Shown: positions 16,819-26,186, numbered from the stretch's first letter. The stretch: 64,000 nucleotides of DNA from Actinomycetes bacterium (GCA_023458095.1 JAEXAS010000013.1:76017-140016); one strand, 5' to 3'. Translations and numbers: made by a program. Notes: generated by a model not told the origin, from the sequence alone.

Positions 16819-17802
16819 TCAGCCCTTGGTGATCTTGCCCATCTTCACGACCTCGAACGCACTGCCGGGCACCTTCTTGATGGTGTTGAGCTGCTTGTCG
16901 TCCCATCGCTTGTCGGGCGCACCGGAGATGAACCAGTTCGACCCGTTGTCGGCCAGGATCAGACCGTAGGTCTTCATGGCCTGCAAGATCACCCGGGCCT
17001 GCTTCGGGTATCCAGAGATCTTGAAACTCGCCTTGAGCCGCACCCGCATGCCCATCGGGGGCAGCGAGGAACTGGTCTTTGAACTCGCCCAGTGGCGCGC
17101 CGGAGCGACGAAGGCCTTGCGCGTCTTGGACACCGTGAACCGGATGGCGTGGGTGATCTTCCCCGATGCCACCTCGTCGTAGCGAACCAGTCCGGGAAGG
17201 ATCGGCAGCCCGGCGGCGTCGGCGCTGGTCCAGTACTTCGGGCGCAGTTTGTTGCTGGTCAGGTCGAACTTTGCCCCACAGGCGGCCTTCCACGATTTGC
17301 CCGATGACACCGGGAACGCGTAGCCGAGTTCGTAGAGCACCTTGTGGTCACGATCAATCACCAGGACGTGGCGGTCACCGGTGGAGTGCTTGCCGCCCTC
17401 GATCGGCGCCTTCGCCGGAACCGGGTAGGGGCCCTTGTCGCTCTCGTCACCGTAGGCGGTGAACCTGATCGGCACCTTCTTCTGGGTTCCCCGGACCACC
17501 ACGTAGGGAATGCCGAACGGCTTTCCATTCAGATTCGCACCGAAGTCGGCGTGCAGCTTGCCGGAGATGCCTGCGATCAGCTTCTCGGAGTTCTTGTCGA
17601 CGCGAGCCGAACTGATCGCAGTGTTCCACGGATTGTTCTTCGGCAGGATCTGGACGCCGGCCAGGCTGGCGTTGGCTCCGGTTGCGGCGGCCACCCCGAC
17701 CGCCTGGGGCAGTACCGGCGCCTCGGCATGTGCGGGAACCGGCGTGGCCCACACCGAGGTGCACATGAGGAGTACGACAGCTACCCTCGTCCGACCGGTC
17801 AT
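16819..17802 (-). CDS. Secreted protein of unknown function
   Basis: A 327-residue protein with a clear Sec signal peptide (TRVAVVLLMCTSVWATPVPAHA, cleavage after AHA near residue 26). The mature part starts with ILPKNNPWNTAISSARVD, a pattern seen in a family of secreted actinobacterial proteins. It also has RHVLVIDRDHKVLYELGYA and a C-terminal LILADNGSNWFISG. No catalytic motif was recognised. Two cysteine residues are present, one of them in the signal peptide. GAGGTGG lies a few nt before ATG 17802. Together with the beta-helix protein at 17949-19253 it forms a small block of secreted products. Confidence 0.75.
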   Translation of the reverse strand: MTGRTRVAVVLLMCTSVWATPVPAHAEAPVLPQAVGVAAATGANASLAGVQILPKNNPWNTAISSARVDKNSEKLIAGISGKLHADFGANLNGKPFGIPYVVVRGTQKKVPIRFTAYGDESDKGPYPVPAKAPIEGGKHSTGDRHVLVIDRDHKVLYELGYAFPVSSGKSWKAACGAKFDLTSNKLRPKYWTSADAAGLPILPGLVRYDEVASGKITHAIRFTVSKTRKAFVAPARHWASSKTSSSLPPMGMRVRLKASFKISGYPKQARVILQAMKTYGLILADNGSNWFISGAPDKRWDDKQLNTIKKVPGSAFEVVKMGKITKG

Positions 17803-17948
17803 AGCGCCACCTCGTGAAGTAGGTCCTTCCCGGATGCGACCTGACGTCGAGCAGTTCCGGGCCGGTAACCAAAACCTAGTCCCACCGTTGGGAGCGTCGC
17901 AATCATCTGCAGCCTCACCCTGCGCAGGGACGGCCAGACTGACCCAAG

Positions 17949-19253
17949 CTACGAGGCGCAGACCAGCGTGGTATTCCAGATCGCCTCGGTCAAGGTGGTG
18001 TCGGTGAAGTTGTTTCCGGCCAGGGTGACGCCGGTGACGGCCGGATCTGCCCAGTAGCCGTTCACGAATTGGCCGGTACTGCCGTACTTCCAGGCATTGG
18101 CCGCACCTCTGTTGCTCGTGATGGTGACCGCGGTCGGGGTGAATCCGGCGAAGGGGAAGACGGTCACGGCCTCCTGGGTCATGCTGCCGGCGGCCTTGCC
18201 CCGGTTGTAGATGAGATTGCCCGAGACGTTCACATGACTGCCACCGGCGACCCCGACACCGGTATTGGGGGTGTAGACGATCACATTGCTGCGCACATCC
18301 ACCCAGCCACCGCCGTTGTCGCCGACCATGATTCCTGAGCCATTGCTGGTGGTTTGGCCGGTCGTCAGATCGTTGGCGGTGGCGCTGCCGCGCAGCTTGT
18401 TGCAGGCGATCAGGATCGGATGGGCCGCGCTGCCGCTGGATTGGTAGAGATTGATGTGATCTTCATAGGTGGTCTTGATCGTGGCACGCTGCTTGTCGGA
18501 GACGTTGCCGATGATCTTCGACTGTCCCGCGGCCCCACTCACTCCGGCGAACTGCACCATCTGGCCGCGCGGGAACGGCCCACGCACGTCGTAGACGGTG
18601 TTGTAGCTGAACTCGATGGGGTTGAGCGCCCGGTCAGCCAGCGCACCGGAGGAAACATTGTGGATCGTGTTCTTGGAGATGGTGATTCGCGATGCCTTCG
18701 ACTTGATCAGCACGCCGACGTCATCCACGCCCTTACCGCAGGGACCAATCTCGTTGCCGACGATGCGCACATCGACCGCCCCCGAAGCCACCGTGACACA
18801 GGGCCCGGTCGTGCTGCTGATGTGGCGGCCAGTGATCGTCTGTCCACTGCTGAGCGTGATCGGCCCGGAATCGATCAAGGGAGTCGGCTTCACCACCGGC
18901 GCTCGGTAGCGGAAGGCCCGCTTCTTGACGATCTTGCCCCGAGCAGTGGTGATCACGATGGTCACGGTGCCAGCAGCATGAGCCGGCGTCCGGAAGCGCA
19001 GCTTGCGGCTCGACAGCACCTTCACCTTGGTGGCGCGCACCCCGCCCACGGTGACCTTCTTGACCTTGGTGAAGCCGGTGCCTTTCACCGTCACCGTGGT
19101 GCCACCTTTGGTGCTCCCCGATTTCGGCGATACCGAGGTGATCTTGCCCTTGGTCGCGGCCTGGGCTGTGCCCTGAGCCGCTGGTGCCACCAGAGCCATC
19201 ACTGCCACCAGCGCGGCGGCCAAGACCGCCAGTCCCCAGATCGTCACACGCAC
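17949..19253 (-). CDS. Secreted IPT/TIG and parallel beta-helix protein
   Basis: A 434-residue protein: signal peptide (VLAAALVAVMALVAPAAQG...), then an IPT/TIG immunoglobulin-like domain at ~38-115 (ITSVSPKSGSTKGGTTVTVKGTGF), then a right-handed parallel beta-helix at ~130-434 made of repeated VRIVGNEIG, ITISKNTIHN, VDVRSNVIVY and VNVSGNLIYN coils. Beta-helix proteins of this kind bind or cleave polysaccharides, but no pectate-lyase catalytic triad was recognised, so activity is open. GTG 19253 is preceded by GGGGGA. The window has another exported beta-helix protein at 23927-25261. Confidence 0.8.
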   Translation of the reverse strand: MRVTIWGLAVLAAALVAVMALVAPAAQGTAQAATKGKITSVSPKSGSTKGGTTVTVKGTGFTKVKKVTVGGVRATKVKVLSSRKLRFRTPAHAAGTVTIVITTARGKIVKKRAFRYRAPVVKPTPLIDSGPITLSSGQTITGRHISSTTGPCVTVASGAVDVRIVGNEIGPCGKGVDDVGVLIKSKASRITISKNTIHNVSSGALADRALNPIEFSYNTVYDVRGPFPRGQMVQFAGVSGAAGQSKIIGNVSDKQRATIKTTYEDHINLYQSSGSAAHPILIACNKLRGSATANDLTTGQTTSNGSGIMVGDNGGGWVDVRSNVIVYTPNTGVGVAGGSHVNVSGNLIYNRGKAAGSMTQEAVTVFPFAGFTPTAVTITSNRGAANAWKYGSTGQFVNGYWADPAVTGVTLAGNNFTDTTLTEAIWNTTLVCAS

Positions 19254-19354
19254 ACCGAATCCCCCGAATTCTGTTTGCTCCCGCCGGTGGCGTCAGTCAA
19301 GCAGTCCGGCACCAACGGGAGCAATTCCCCCTTCGGTGGTTCGGTACCGATTCG

Positions 19355-20893
19355 CTATCCACCAACCGCCGAGCGCCCCGAATCCAGCAGCACCGACTGC
19401 TTGAGCGGTGCTGCGAAGAAGTTCAGCTCGTGCTGGGAGGACTTCTCGAAGGCGGCCCACATACGCTCCCTGATCGACTGCGAGGCACCCGCCGCACACG
19501 AAGTGACAATGCCGATGGCTTCGCGGTTCGCCGCACGGAAGGCCTCATCGCCGTAGGTCTGAAGCCAGGCCGCGTAGGGATTCTCCGCTGTCGCAGCCGA
19601 GACCAGGCGCGAGCCCACATCGACGTAAATCCAAAAGCAGGGAAGCACCGCGGCAACCACCTCGGCGTAGCTGCCACGGGCAGCCGCAGCCAACAGGTGA
19701 TTGACGTAGTCGGTAGTGGTGTCGCTCGCGGTGGCGTCAAACACTGCCTCAGCAGTCAGCCAACGGGCGTGCAGTTCCAACTCGGTGACGATCGCACTGT
19801 GTGCACTGCTGGCCCAAAAGGCCTGCTCAGCGGGGGTCGGGGCAAGTCGGCTCGCCTCGGCGAGAACTCGGGAGTACTCCCTGAGGTAGAGGGCATCCTG
19901 GGCGAGGTACCAGGCAAAGGCCGCCTCCTCCAACGAGCCGTCGGCCAGCCCCCTCACGAAGGGCAACTCATCGATCGCGGTGCGGATGCCGCCGATTCCG
20001 GCCCACCACTGCGCCGCCACCGACTCGGCGGTGACATCGACACCCCCGGCCCGGCGCCACAACCCGGCAAAGTGCGATACCGGACCGTTACCCTGCCCCA
20101 CCTGCAGTTCGTCGGCTGCCGCAATGCTCTCGGTCAGCCAAGTCTTGGCCTTGTCGATCGCCTGGCCCCAATCATTGCCGCGCGCGGCCAGCGTTGCGAC
20201 CGCCGAGGACAACGAGCAGCCCGTCCCGTGGGTATTGCACGTTTCGACGCGCTGGGCACCGAACTCGATCACCGTGTTCGACCCCTGGTCAACCAAGGCG
20301 TCGGGGGCTTGATCGCCGCCCAGATGTCCGCCCTTCACCAATACCAAGACCTGATGCTGCTCGGACAGTTCCCGGGCCTGTTGAACCGCTTGGCCCCAGT
20401 CCTTCGCCTCCGGCTGGCCGAGCAAGGCGGCGAGTTCGGGAACGTTGGGAGTGACCAGGTCAGCACTGCCGAGCAGCCCCCGCAGGGATTCTTCAGCCTC
20501 AGCGGTGAGCAGCCGATCACCACTGGTCGCGACCATGACCGGGTCGAGCACCACGACCGGTGGCCGATTGGCTTCCAGCCAGTGTGAAACGGCGTTGATG
20601 ATGGCGGCGTCGAACAGCATTCCGATCTTGACCGCGTCGATCACGATGTCCTCATCGACCGCTCGCAGTTGTTCGTCGAGAAACTCCACCGGCGGCACAT
20701 GGATGCTGCGCACCCCCTGGGTGTTCTGCGCCACCAGCGCGGTGACGACCGCCATTCCGTACCCGCCGTTGGCGGCAATGCTCTTCAGGTCGGCCTGAAT
20801 CCCCGCTCCCCCGCTGGGGTCGGTGCCAGCGATGCTGAGCACCCGCGGCACCCGCGGCCCCGTGGCGCGGGAGGAATCGTTGGCCGGCTTCAT
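19355..20893 (-). CDS. thiD: Bifunctional HMP(-P) kinase ThiD / TenA thiaminase-like fusion
   Basis: A 512-residue fusion. Residues ~15-270 are ThiD, which phosphorylates hydroxymethylpyrimidine and its monophosphate: LSIAGTDPSGGAGIQADLKS and GTGCSLSSAVA are the substrate and anion-hole motifs. Residues ~290-512 are TenA, an aminopyrimidine aminohydrolase that salvages thiamine breakdown products: ALYLREYSRVL, the Cys in IVTSCAAG, and the Glu in HELNFF. The 4-nt ATGA overlap with thiE couples translation. With thiM and thiE it gives pyrimidine phosphorylation, thiazole phosphorylation and coupling, that is, salvage plus the final step of thiamine phosphate synthesis. It is controlled by the TPP riboswitch at the head of the operon. 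Confidence 0.95.
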   Translation of the reverse strand: MKPANDSSRATGPRVPRVLSIAGTDPSGGAGIQADLKSIAANGGYGMAVVTALVAQNTQGVRSIHVPPVEFLDEQLRAVDEDIVIDAVKIGMLFDAAIINAVSHWLEANRPPVVVLDPVMVATSGDRLLTAEAEESLRGLLGSADLVTPNVPELAALLGQPEAKDWGQAVQQARELSEQHQVLVLVKGGHLGGDQAPDALVDQGSNTVIEFGAQRVETCNTHGTGCSLSSAVATLAARGNDWGQAIDKAKTWLTESIAAADELQVGQGNGPVSHFAGLWRRAGGVDVTAESVAAQWWAGIGGIRTAIDELPFVRGLADGSLEEAAFAWYLAQDALYLREYSRVLAEASRLAPTPAEQAFWASSAHSAIVTELELHARWLTAEAVFDATASDTTTDYVNHLLAAAARGSYAEVVAAVLPCFWIYVDVGSRLVSAATAENPYAAWLQTYGDEAFRAANREAIGIVTSCAAGASQSIRERMWAAFEKSSQHELNFFAAPLKQSVLLDSGRSAVGG

Positions 20894-21543
20894 GCCGCCA
20901 CCTGCCAGGCCTGGCGCAATTCGGACGCTGAGCGACGCGGATCACCCGAGGCACACACCCACGACATGACTGCCGCACCGGCCAATCCGGCACTGCGCAG
21001 TGGGGCAAGATCAGTGGGCACGATGCCGCCGATCGCCACCGCCGGCAGCGAGCAGCCACCGGCCAGGCGAGCCACTCCCGCCACCCCGATCACGGCGGGC
21101 GCGTCGCCCTTTGATTCCGTTTCGCGAACGATGCCGATGCCGACATAGTCGACCCGGGCCGGGCTTGCCTGGGCTGCGGCCAGGTCCTCGGGGGTGTTCG
21201 CTGTCAGCCCGATCACCGCCTCAGCCCCGACCAGGGCCCGCACCTCTTCGACCGGCAGATCACGTTGGCCCACATGCACCCCGCCGACCCGCAGACCGCG
21301 AGCTTTGGCGACCTGATAGATGTCGATGCGATCGTTGATCAGCACCGTGACATGCGCTGGGAGCCGGCCAACCAGAGCCTCCACCAGGTGCAACACCTCC
21401 CTGGCTTCGGCGTGCTTCTCCCGCACCTGGACGGTGGTGACCCCGCCGGCAACAGCTTCTTGGACGGTGCGCACCACGCTGCGTCCACACCGGCGAGCCT
21501 GGGACGAATCAGTCACCAGGTAGATCGACAAGTCGATGGTCAT
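20890..21543 (-). CDS. thiE: Thiamine-phosphate synthase
   Basis: A 217-residue TIM-barrel enzyme joining HMP diphosphate to thiazole phosphate. Visible motifs are YLVTDSSQ, VTTVQVREKHA (diphosphate contact), VLINDRIDI, GVHVGQRDL, DYVGIGIV (phosphate loop) and AIGGI. It sits between thiM and thiD with ATGA overlaps on both sides, so all three are one transcript. ATG 21543 is chosen because it overlaps the thiM stop; the frame continues upstream. Confidence 0.95.
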   Translation of the reverse strand: MTIDLSIYLVTDSSQARRCGRSVVRTVQEAVAGGVTTVQVREKHAEAREVLHLVEALVGRLPAHVTVLINDRIDIYQVAKARGLRVGGVHVGQRDLPVEEVRALVGAEAVIGLTANTPEDLAAAQASPARVDYVGIGIVRETESKGDAPAVIGVAGVARLAGGCSLPAVAIGGIVPTDLAPLRSAGLAGAAVMSWVCASGDPRRSASELRQAWQVAA

Positions 21544-22349
21544 GACAGCCGCCCCCGATCGATCACCGTGTCGGCATCGATGCTGCTGAGGCAATCCAGG
21601 AGTGCCACAGCGAAGGAGCCCGGCTGATCGGCCCGAGCGAGCGCCCTTTCCCCGGCCACGGCATAGACCGTTGCGGAGACCACCGCGCTGGTCAGGGGCG
21701 CCTCACCCACGGCCAAGAACGCCGCCATCACCCCGCCGAGGGCGCAGCCGGCACCGGTGATCCTGGTGAAGAGGGGCACGCCGTTATCGATCCGCACCAC
21801 CTCTTGCCCGTCGGTGATGAGATCAACCGGACCGGACACCGCCACCACCGCGCCGGTGGCTTGGGCCAGCTCACCGGCGGCAAAACGCGCTTCGTCCACC
21901 GCGTCGGCCGCATCAACACCCTTGCCACCGCCGCCATGGCCGGCCAGCGCACGGATCTCGGAGGCATTGCCGCGAATGAGGGTCGGTCGAAGGTCAAGCA
22001 GGCGACGCGCCAACTCGGTGCGCACCGGAAGACTTCCCACCGCGACCGGATCGAGCACCCAGGGGGTGCCGGCATCGTGGGCTGAGAATGCAGCTTCCAG
22101 CATGGCTTCACGGTGGTCTGGGGCGGGCGTGCCCAGGTTGATCAACACCGCACCCGCGCTGCGGGCCAGAATCCCGGCTTCGCCAGGCAGGTCGACCATG
22201 GCGGGGCTGGCACCTACCGCCAGGATCGCATTGGCGACGACGTTGGTCGTCACCGTATTGGTCAGGCATTGGATCAAGGGCTGCGACTCCCGCAGCCGGG
22301 TCATCATGGAATCGGTGGACTGAAGCCAATCAAAATCGACGCGCAACAT
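21540..22349 (-). CDS. thiM: Hydroxyethylthiazole kinase
   Basis: About 269 residues of the ribokinase-like ThiM family: PLIQCLTNTVTTNVVANAILAVGASPAMVDLP at the N-terminus, then GTPWVLDPVAVG, IRGNASEI and the anion-hole motif ITGAGCALGG. It phosphorylates the thiazole moiety for thiamine salvage. First gene of the operon. ATG 22349 is favoured: the AAGGGA in the 3' end of the riboswitch lies 8 nt upstream, so the ribosome site itself is inside the aptamer. ATG 22358 is the alternative but is too close to that site. Confidence 0.93.
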   Translation of the reverse strand: MLRVDFDWLQSTDSMMTRLRESQPLIQCLTNTVTTNVVANAILAVGASPAMVDLPGEAGILARSAGAVLINLGTPAPDHREAMLEAAFSAHDAGTPWVLDPVAVGSLPVRTELARRLLDLRPTLIRGNASEIRALAGHGGGGKGVDAADAVDEARFAAGELAQATGAVVAVSGPVDLITDGQEVVRIDNGVPLFTRITGAGCALGGVMAAFLAVGEAPLTSAVVSATVYAVAGERALARADQPGSFAVALLDCLSSIDADTVIDRGRLS

Positions 22350-22358
22350 GCGCAACAT

Positions 22359-22440
22359 CCCTTCGCTAGTACGAACTAGATCAGGTTCGACGGGTGTGAT
22401 CTCAGCCCCGAAATCTGGGGCACCCCGTGTCACTTAGGTT
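22359..22440 (-). ncRNA. TPP riboswitch (THI element)
   Basis: Read on the minus strand, it contains ACGGGGTGCC, the conserved GGCTGAGATCACACCCG and AACCTGATCTAGTTCGTACTAGCGAAGGGA, the full TPP aptamer core in the right order. The last block carries the Shine-Dalgarno sequence of thiM. Ligand binding would therefore sequester the ribosome site (translational control); no separate terminator stem was seen. Confidence 0.95.
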
Positions 22441-22502
22441 CCTCACCATAGCCCACCGCCGGGCAGCCGCGTCACAACGACCCGGGCGGCGACAGCCTTC
22501 GA

Positions 22503-23183
22503 TCAGGCCAAACGTTGGCCCACCATCTCGCCCACCTCAGGACGAAAGCCGCGCACCACCAGGTAGGCGGCGAACCAGATCTCGAAGGCGAAGATCGGCG
22601 CCGCCAAGGCACCGGCCACCGGGCCGCTGAGCCCCACGACGCCGAACAGTTGCAGCCCATTGCTCACCAGAATCAGGACGCCACCGACCATGCCCAGCAG
22701 ACCGATCACCGGGAACACGATGCGCCAGCGCCAGATGAGATAGCCGATGATGATGCTGTTGACGCTGATGATCAAACCCTGCCCCACAAGGAAGGACGCC
22801 TGGTGCAGCCCGACCAGCGCCTGCGCGATGGCTGGATCCACCCCGGCGGACTGCTGAGCGAGCCACACCAGCGCCAACATGGGCAGCGCACCGGCGAGGA
22901 TGACCGCCCCTTCCAAGGTGCGAAGCGTCAAGAAGGCCTGACCCAGGGACGGCGCGTTGGCCACCAGCACCGGAAGGAGCGCAAGCGCGGTACCCACACA
23001 GCCCAGGGCCAGCGCAGTGTCCAAGGCAATACCCCAGGTGACTGCAGCCAGCCCCGGGGAAGCTGCGACGTCAGCCGGAGCCGAAAGCGCAGTGCCGTAG
23101 ACCAGCACAGCGGCGACCGAGGTGACATGGGTGGAGAAGTACAGCAGACCAGCGACCAGGGCCCGCAGACGAAGCGATGACAT
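22503..23183 (-). CDS. DUF4386-like multi-pass membrane protein
   Basis: A 226-residue protein with about six to seven hydrophobic segments, of DUF4386 type (THVTSVAAVLVYG; ALVGLHQASFLVGQGLIISVNSIIIGYLIWRW). Function is unknown. ATG 23183 is preferred to 23198 because GAGGGAG lies ~6 nt upstream. It is divergent from a TetR regulator, and both share two TATACG-type palindromes, so it is almost surely the target of that regulator. Confidence 0.75.
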   Translation of the reverse strand: MSSLRLRALVAGLLYFSTHVTSVAAVLVYGTALSAPADVAASPGLAAVTWGIALDTALALGCVGTALALLPVLVANAPSLGQAFLTLRTLEGAVILAGALPMLALVWLAQQSAGVDPAIAQALVGLHQASFLVGQGLIISVNSIIIGYLIWRWRIVFPVIGLLGMVGGVLILVSNGLQLFGVVGLSGPVAGALAAPIFAFEIWFAAYLVVRGFRPEVGEMVGQRLA

Positions 23184-23202
23184 GGGTGACTCCCTCATGA
23201 AG

Positions 23203-23249
23203 TATACGCCGTATAGCGCGATAGTCCGAGGCTAGCTATACGCTGTATA
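23203..23249. promoter_or_regulatory. Paired TetR operators
   Basis: The palindrome TATACGCCGTATA (23203-23215) and near-copy TATACGCTGTATA (23237-23249) are separated 34 bp centre to centre. The first lies just upstream of the DUF4386 start and the second abuts the tetR ATG at 23251. They are the expected sites of autoregulation and divergent control. Confidence 0.75.
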
Positions 23250-23250
23250 T

Positions 23251-23922
23251 ATGTCAACGCCCAGCACCTCACCTCGAGCGCTCTCCCGGGCCAAGGTCGT
23301 GAGCACCGCGATCGAACTGGCCGACCGACTCGGGCTGGAGGCCACCAGCATGCGCCGGATCGCCGAGGAACTCGGGGTGACCCCCATGGCGCTGTACACC
23401 CACATCGGCAATCGCGAGGAACTCATCGACGCGATGGTCGACACCGTCATCGAGCAGATCGGCCAGGCCGCCACCGACCTGACCTGGAAAGACCAACTTC
23501 GCAGCCAAATCCTCGTCGCACGACGCGTGATCCTGAACCACACCTGGACCACAGCCGCCATCGAAAGCCGCACCCTGGCCAGCCCGACCGTCCTGGCCTA
23601 CATGGATTCGCTGATGGGCATTCTGCGTAGCGGCGGGCTCTCCTTCGACCTGGTTCACCACGCCATGCACGCCCTGAGCACCCGCATGTGGGGCTTCACC
23701 CGAGAGGTGTTCCCGACACCACAACTCCCCGCGGACCCCGATCAGCGCGCCACCGCATTACAGGGATTCGCGAGCGAGTACCCCAACATCGTGGGAATGA
23801 CCGGCACCATCGAAGGCTCTGGCGGGAGCTGCGATTCCGACGCAGAGTTCCGCTTCGCCCTCGACCTGCTCCTGGACGGCATCGAGCAGCGTCACGCTCA
23901 CGGCTGGACTTCGGACATCTGA
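23251..23922 (+). CDS. TetR-family transcriptional regulator
   Basis: A 223-residue protein with an N-terminal helix-turn-helix (STAIELADRLGLEATSMRRIAEELGVTPMALYTHIGNREEL) and a C-terminal ligand-binding domain of the TetR_C_1 type. It likely represses itself and the divergent DUF4386 membrane gene through the TATACG palindromes, one of which ends 1 nt before its ATG. The ligand is unknown. Confidence 0.9.
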   Translation: MSTPSTSPRALSRAKVVSTAIELADRLGLEATSMRRIAEELGVTPMALYTHIGNREELIDAMVDTVIEQIGQAATDLTWKDQLRSQILVARRVILNHTWTTAAIESRTLASPTVLAYMDSLMGILRSGGLSFDLVHHAMHALSTRMWGFTREVFPTPQLPADPDQRATALQGFASEYPNIVGMTGTIEGSGGSCDSDAEFRFALDLLLDGIEQRHAHGWTSDI

Positions 23923-23926
23923 CCGA

Positions 23927-25261
23927 TCAGGACCTGCGAGCCTCCGCAGCCGAGGCTCCGTTGACCGCCACCACCGCACTGTCAACGCCTGAGGTCTTGT
24001 TGGCGCCATAGATCACCGATCGGTGGCCACCGTAGCCCCCATTGAGCATGATGGCCGGACCGTTGACAGCACTGATGGCATTGGCCTCAACGCGCACCTT
24101 TCCTCGATAGATGGTGACTGCGCCGAAGCCTTGCCCCACCGTGGCGATGGTGTTGTGCTCGATCACCACTGTGGACGCATCGGCCACATTCGACACCGTG
24201 ATGCCGCGCTGATCATCGCGGCGTTTCCCGGCGATGCGATTGTGATGGATCCGAATGTTGGAGTACACCATCGGCGTTCCGTCCTGGTGAATCTGAATGG
24301 TGTGGCCCATATGCAGGCCGGTCAAGGTGTTGTGGGCGATCTCAACATCGTCGGCCCCGTTTTGGATGTAGATCCCGTGGTTGTTGTTGATGATGTCCCG
24401 CCCGACCGGGTCGACGAAGGTGTTGCCCAACACCTGCCAGCCGTCGCCTTGAATCGACACGATGCCGGTTCCGGTATTGCTGTGAGCATCGGTGATGGCC
24501 AACCGACAACCCACGACGCGCACATGCGCCGCCCCCGATTCCGGGGTACTGGAATCGGCAGTGTTGCCGCCGCCATAGATCGAGGCCGGTTCGGCAACCA
24601 TGCTCAGCCCGGCGATCGTCACCCAGGAGGCCACGCGCCCCGGTCCTGCCGAGAGGTAGAAATTGGGACGCCCGCCAGAACCAACCCCGGTATTGACCAG
24701 CTTGGGATGCTCACCGGGATAGGCCACCAGGGCTACCGGACGATCCTTGGTGCCGCCGTGATCAAGCACGATATTGGCTTCGTTCCACCCCGCATCGTCG
24801 TAGTGACCCGCATAGGTACCGGTTCGCAAGTAGACGGTGTCGCCAGGACGTAGCCCGGTCACCGCCGCCCGCAGGGACGACGGGTCGACCACCACCACTC
24901 GGCCCGGTCGCACCCGCACCTCGACGCGATGGCCACCGACCATCAAAGACTGAGCCCCTTTCGGGACCCGCACGACAGTACGGGCATTGCCATGACTGAC
25001 CACCGGCCAACTCGCCACAGCCGAGTCGATGCCGTATACCGTCACCCAGGCACCAACCGGCGCGGAGGTGAGATCTGGATAGACCGTGCCGGAAACCACC
25101 GCAGAGGCCGACGGCGAAGCCTCCTCAGACGGCGACGGGACGTCCGGGGTTGCCGAGGCCGAACTCACTGGAGGAGCCGGTAGCACCTCCGAGGCTGACC
25201 CACACCCGGCGAGCAGTCCCGCCACCATGACCACCACCACGATGCTGCCGCGTCGATCCAT
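23927..25261 (-). CDS. Lipoprotein with parallel beta-helix domain
   Basis: A 444-residue protein with a lipoprotein signal (VVVVMVAGLLAGC, lipobox LAGC near residue 20), then a Pro/Ser/Ala-rich linker (~25-55) and a right-handed parallel beta-helix. Beta-helix coils include VRVVGCRLAITDAHSN, WQVLGNTFVD, VEIAHNTLTG, VVIEHNTIA and VRVEANAIS. The motif GDTVYLRTGTY is the usual start of a pectate-lyase-like or DUF1565 helix. It should be attached to the cell surface and act on, or bind, polysaccharide; no catalytic residues are assigned. Its stop is 4 nt from the convergent tetR stop. Confidence 0.8.
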   Translation of the reverse strand: MDRRGSIVVVVMVAGLLAGCGSASEVLPAPPVSSASATPDVPSPSEEASPSASAVVSGTVYPDLTSAPVGAWVTVYGIDSAVASWPVVSHGNARTVVRVPKGAQSLMVGGHRVEVRVRPGRVVVVDPSSLRAAVTGLRPGDTVYLRTGTYAGHYDDAGWNEANIVLDHGGTKDRPVALVAYPGEHPKLVNTGVGSGGRPNFYLSAGPGRVASWVTIAGLSMVAEPASIYGGGNTADSSTPESGAAHVRVVGCRLAITDAHSNTGTGIVSIQGDGWQVLGNTFVDPVGRDIINNNHGIYIQNGADDVEIAHNTLTGLHMGHTIQIHQDGTPMVYSNIRIHHNRIAGKRRDDQRGITVSNVADASTVVIEHNTIATVGQGFGAVTIYRGKVRVEANAISAVNGPAIMLNGGYGGHRSVIYGANKTSGVDSAVVAVNGASAAEARRS

Positions 25262-25388
25262 GCCGGCGATTGTGGCAGCCCAAGGGTGGCGCCCACAGGA
25301 TCCTCACCAGGCAGCGGACACCCGATCCACCCCCGAGCAGCGCCCTCCACCACAGTGCACAGCGTCGGACCGCAAGGTTCGAGTGTGG

Positions 25389-26186
25389 TTACGACACCGA
25401 TCCGGCAGGCACCGGGCGACCACGCGAGGTCAACCCGAAGCGAACCAGCGGGGCGGCCGCCAGAACCACCACTGCCGCAGCGAGGGCAGCAATCCCCGCT
25501 ACCGCCGATTCAGGGGCAAGCACCAGGCGCCCGAAGCCGATCCAGCCCAGCCCCCAGGCCATAGCCGCTGCAACCGCCCACCGTCCTTCGAGCCTCAGGG
25601 CCAGCCACACCCCCAAGAAAGCAGCGACAGCCAGCGTCGCCACCGTCCAGAACTCCGCTTGGGCTCCCACCGCGGGGATCCCGCTGTTGACCAGCGCGGC
25701 TGCGATATTGGCGACCGTGGCGACACTCACCCAGCCCAGGTAGAGCCCGAAGCTTCCATCGGTGATCACCGATTCCAGGCGTCCACCACTCGGGAAGCGT
25801 CCCAGAGTCTGTACGACCACGCCCAGCAGCAGCGCCAACACCGCGATCACGGCCACGCTGAGCCAGATCTGGCCGGCCTGAACCACCATCAACCAGACAC
25901 CATTGAGCACCATCGTGAAGGCAGCAGGGACGGCGATGGCCTCAGCGCGCTGGGAGTCCCGCGACACCGGCAGCAGTTGCCAGATCGTGTAGGCGAACAG
26001 CCCCAGGTAGATCACCGACCAGATCTGGAAGGCCGGGGTCGCCGGCGCAACCAAGGTGGCATCGGCGGCAAGGCTGCCGTTGATGCTGGCCTCGACCGGC
26101 GTACCGATCAAGCCAAATCCATACAGGGTGCCCAGCAGCATGAGCAGCGCACCCACCAGAACCAACCATCGACGTGGTGTCACCAT
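25389..26186 (-). CDS. TspO/MBR-related tryptophan-rich membrane protein
   Basis: A 265-residue, about eight-segment membrane protein. The stretch ATPAFQIWSVIYLGLFAYTIWQLLP is the signature of the TspO-like (tryptophan-rich sensory protein) family, and DGSFGLYLGWVSVATVANIAAAL and AWGLGWIGFGRL add to it. Classical TspO is ~160 residues, so this is the long form. TspO proteins bind porphyrins and related tetrapyrroles. ATG 26186 has GGAGG 7 nt upstream. The divergent gene encodes a cobalamin-dependent MerR regulator, and the shared spacer has repeated TTAGACAAAAT boxes, so light- or B12-responsive expression is a good hypothesis. Confidence 0.7.
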   Translation of the reverse strand: MVTPRRWLVLVGALLMLLGTLYGFGLIGTPVEASINGSLAADATLVAPATPAFQIWSVIYLGLFAYTIWQLLPVSRDSQRAEAIAVPAAFTMVLNGVWLMVVQAGQIWLSVAVIAVLALLLGVVVQTLGRFPSGGRLESVITDGSFGLYLGWVSVATVANIAAALVNSGIPAVGAQAEFWTVATLAVAAFLGVWLALRLEGRWAVAAAMAWGLGWIGFGRLVLAPESAVAGIAALAAAVVVLAAAPLVRFGLTSRGRPVPAGSVS

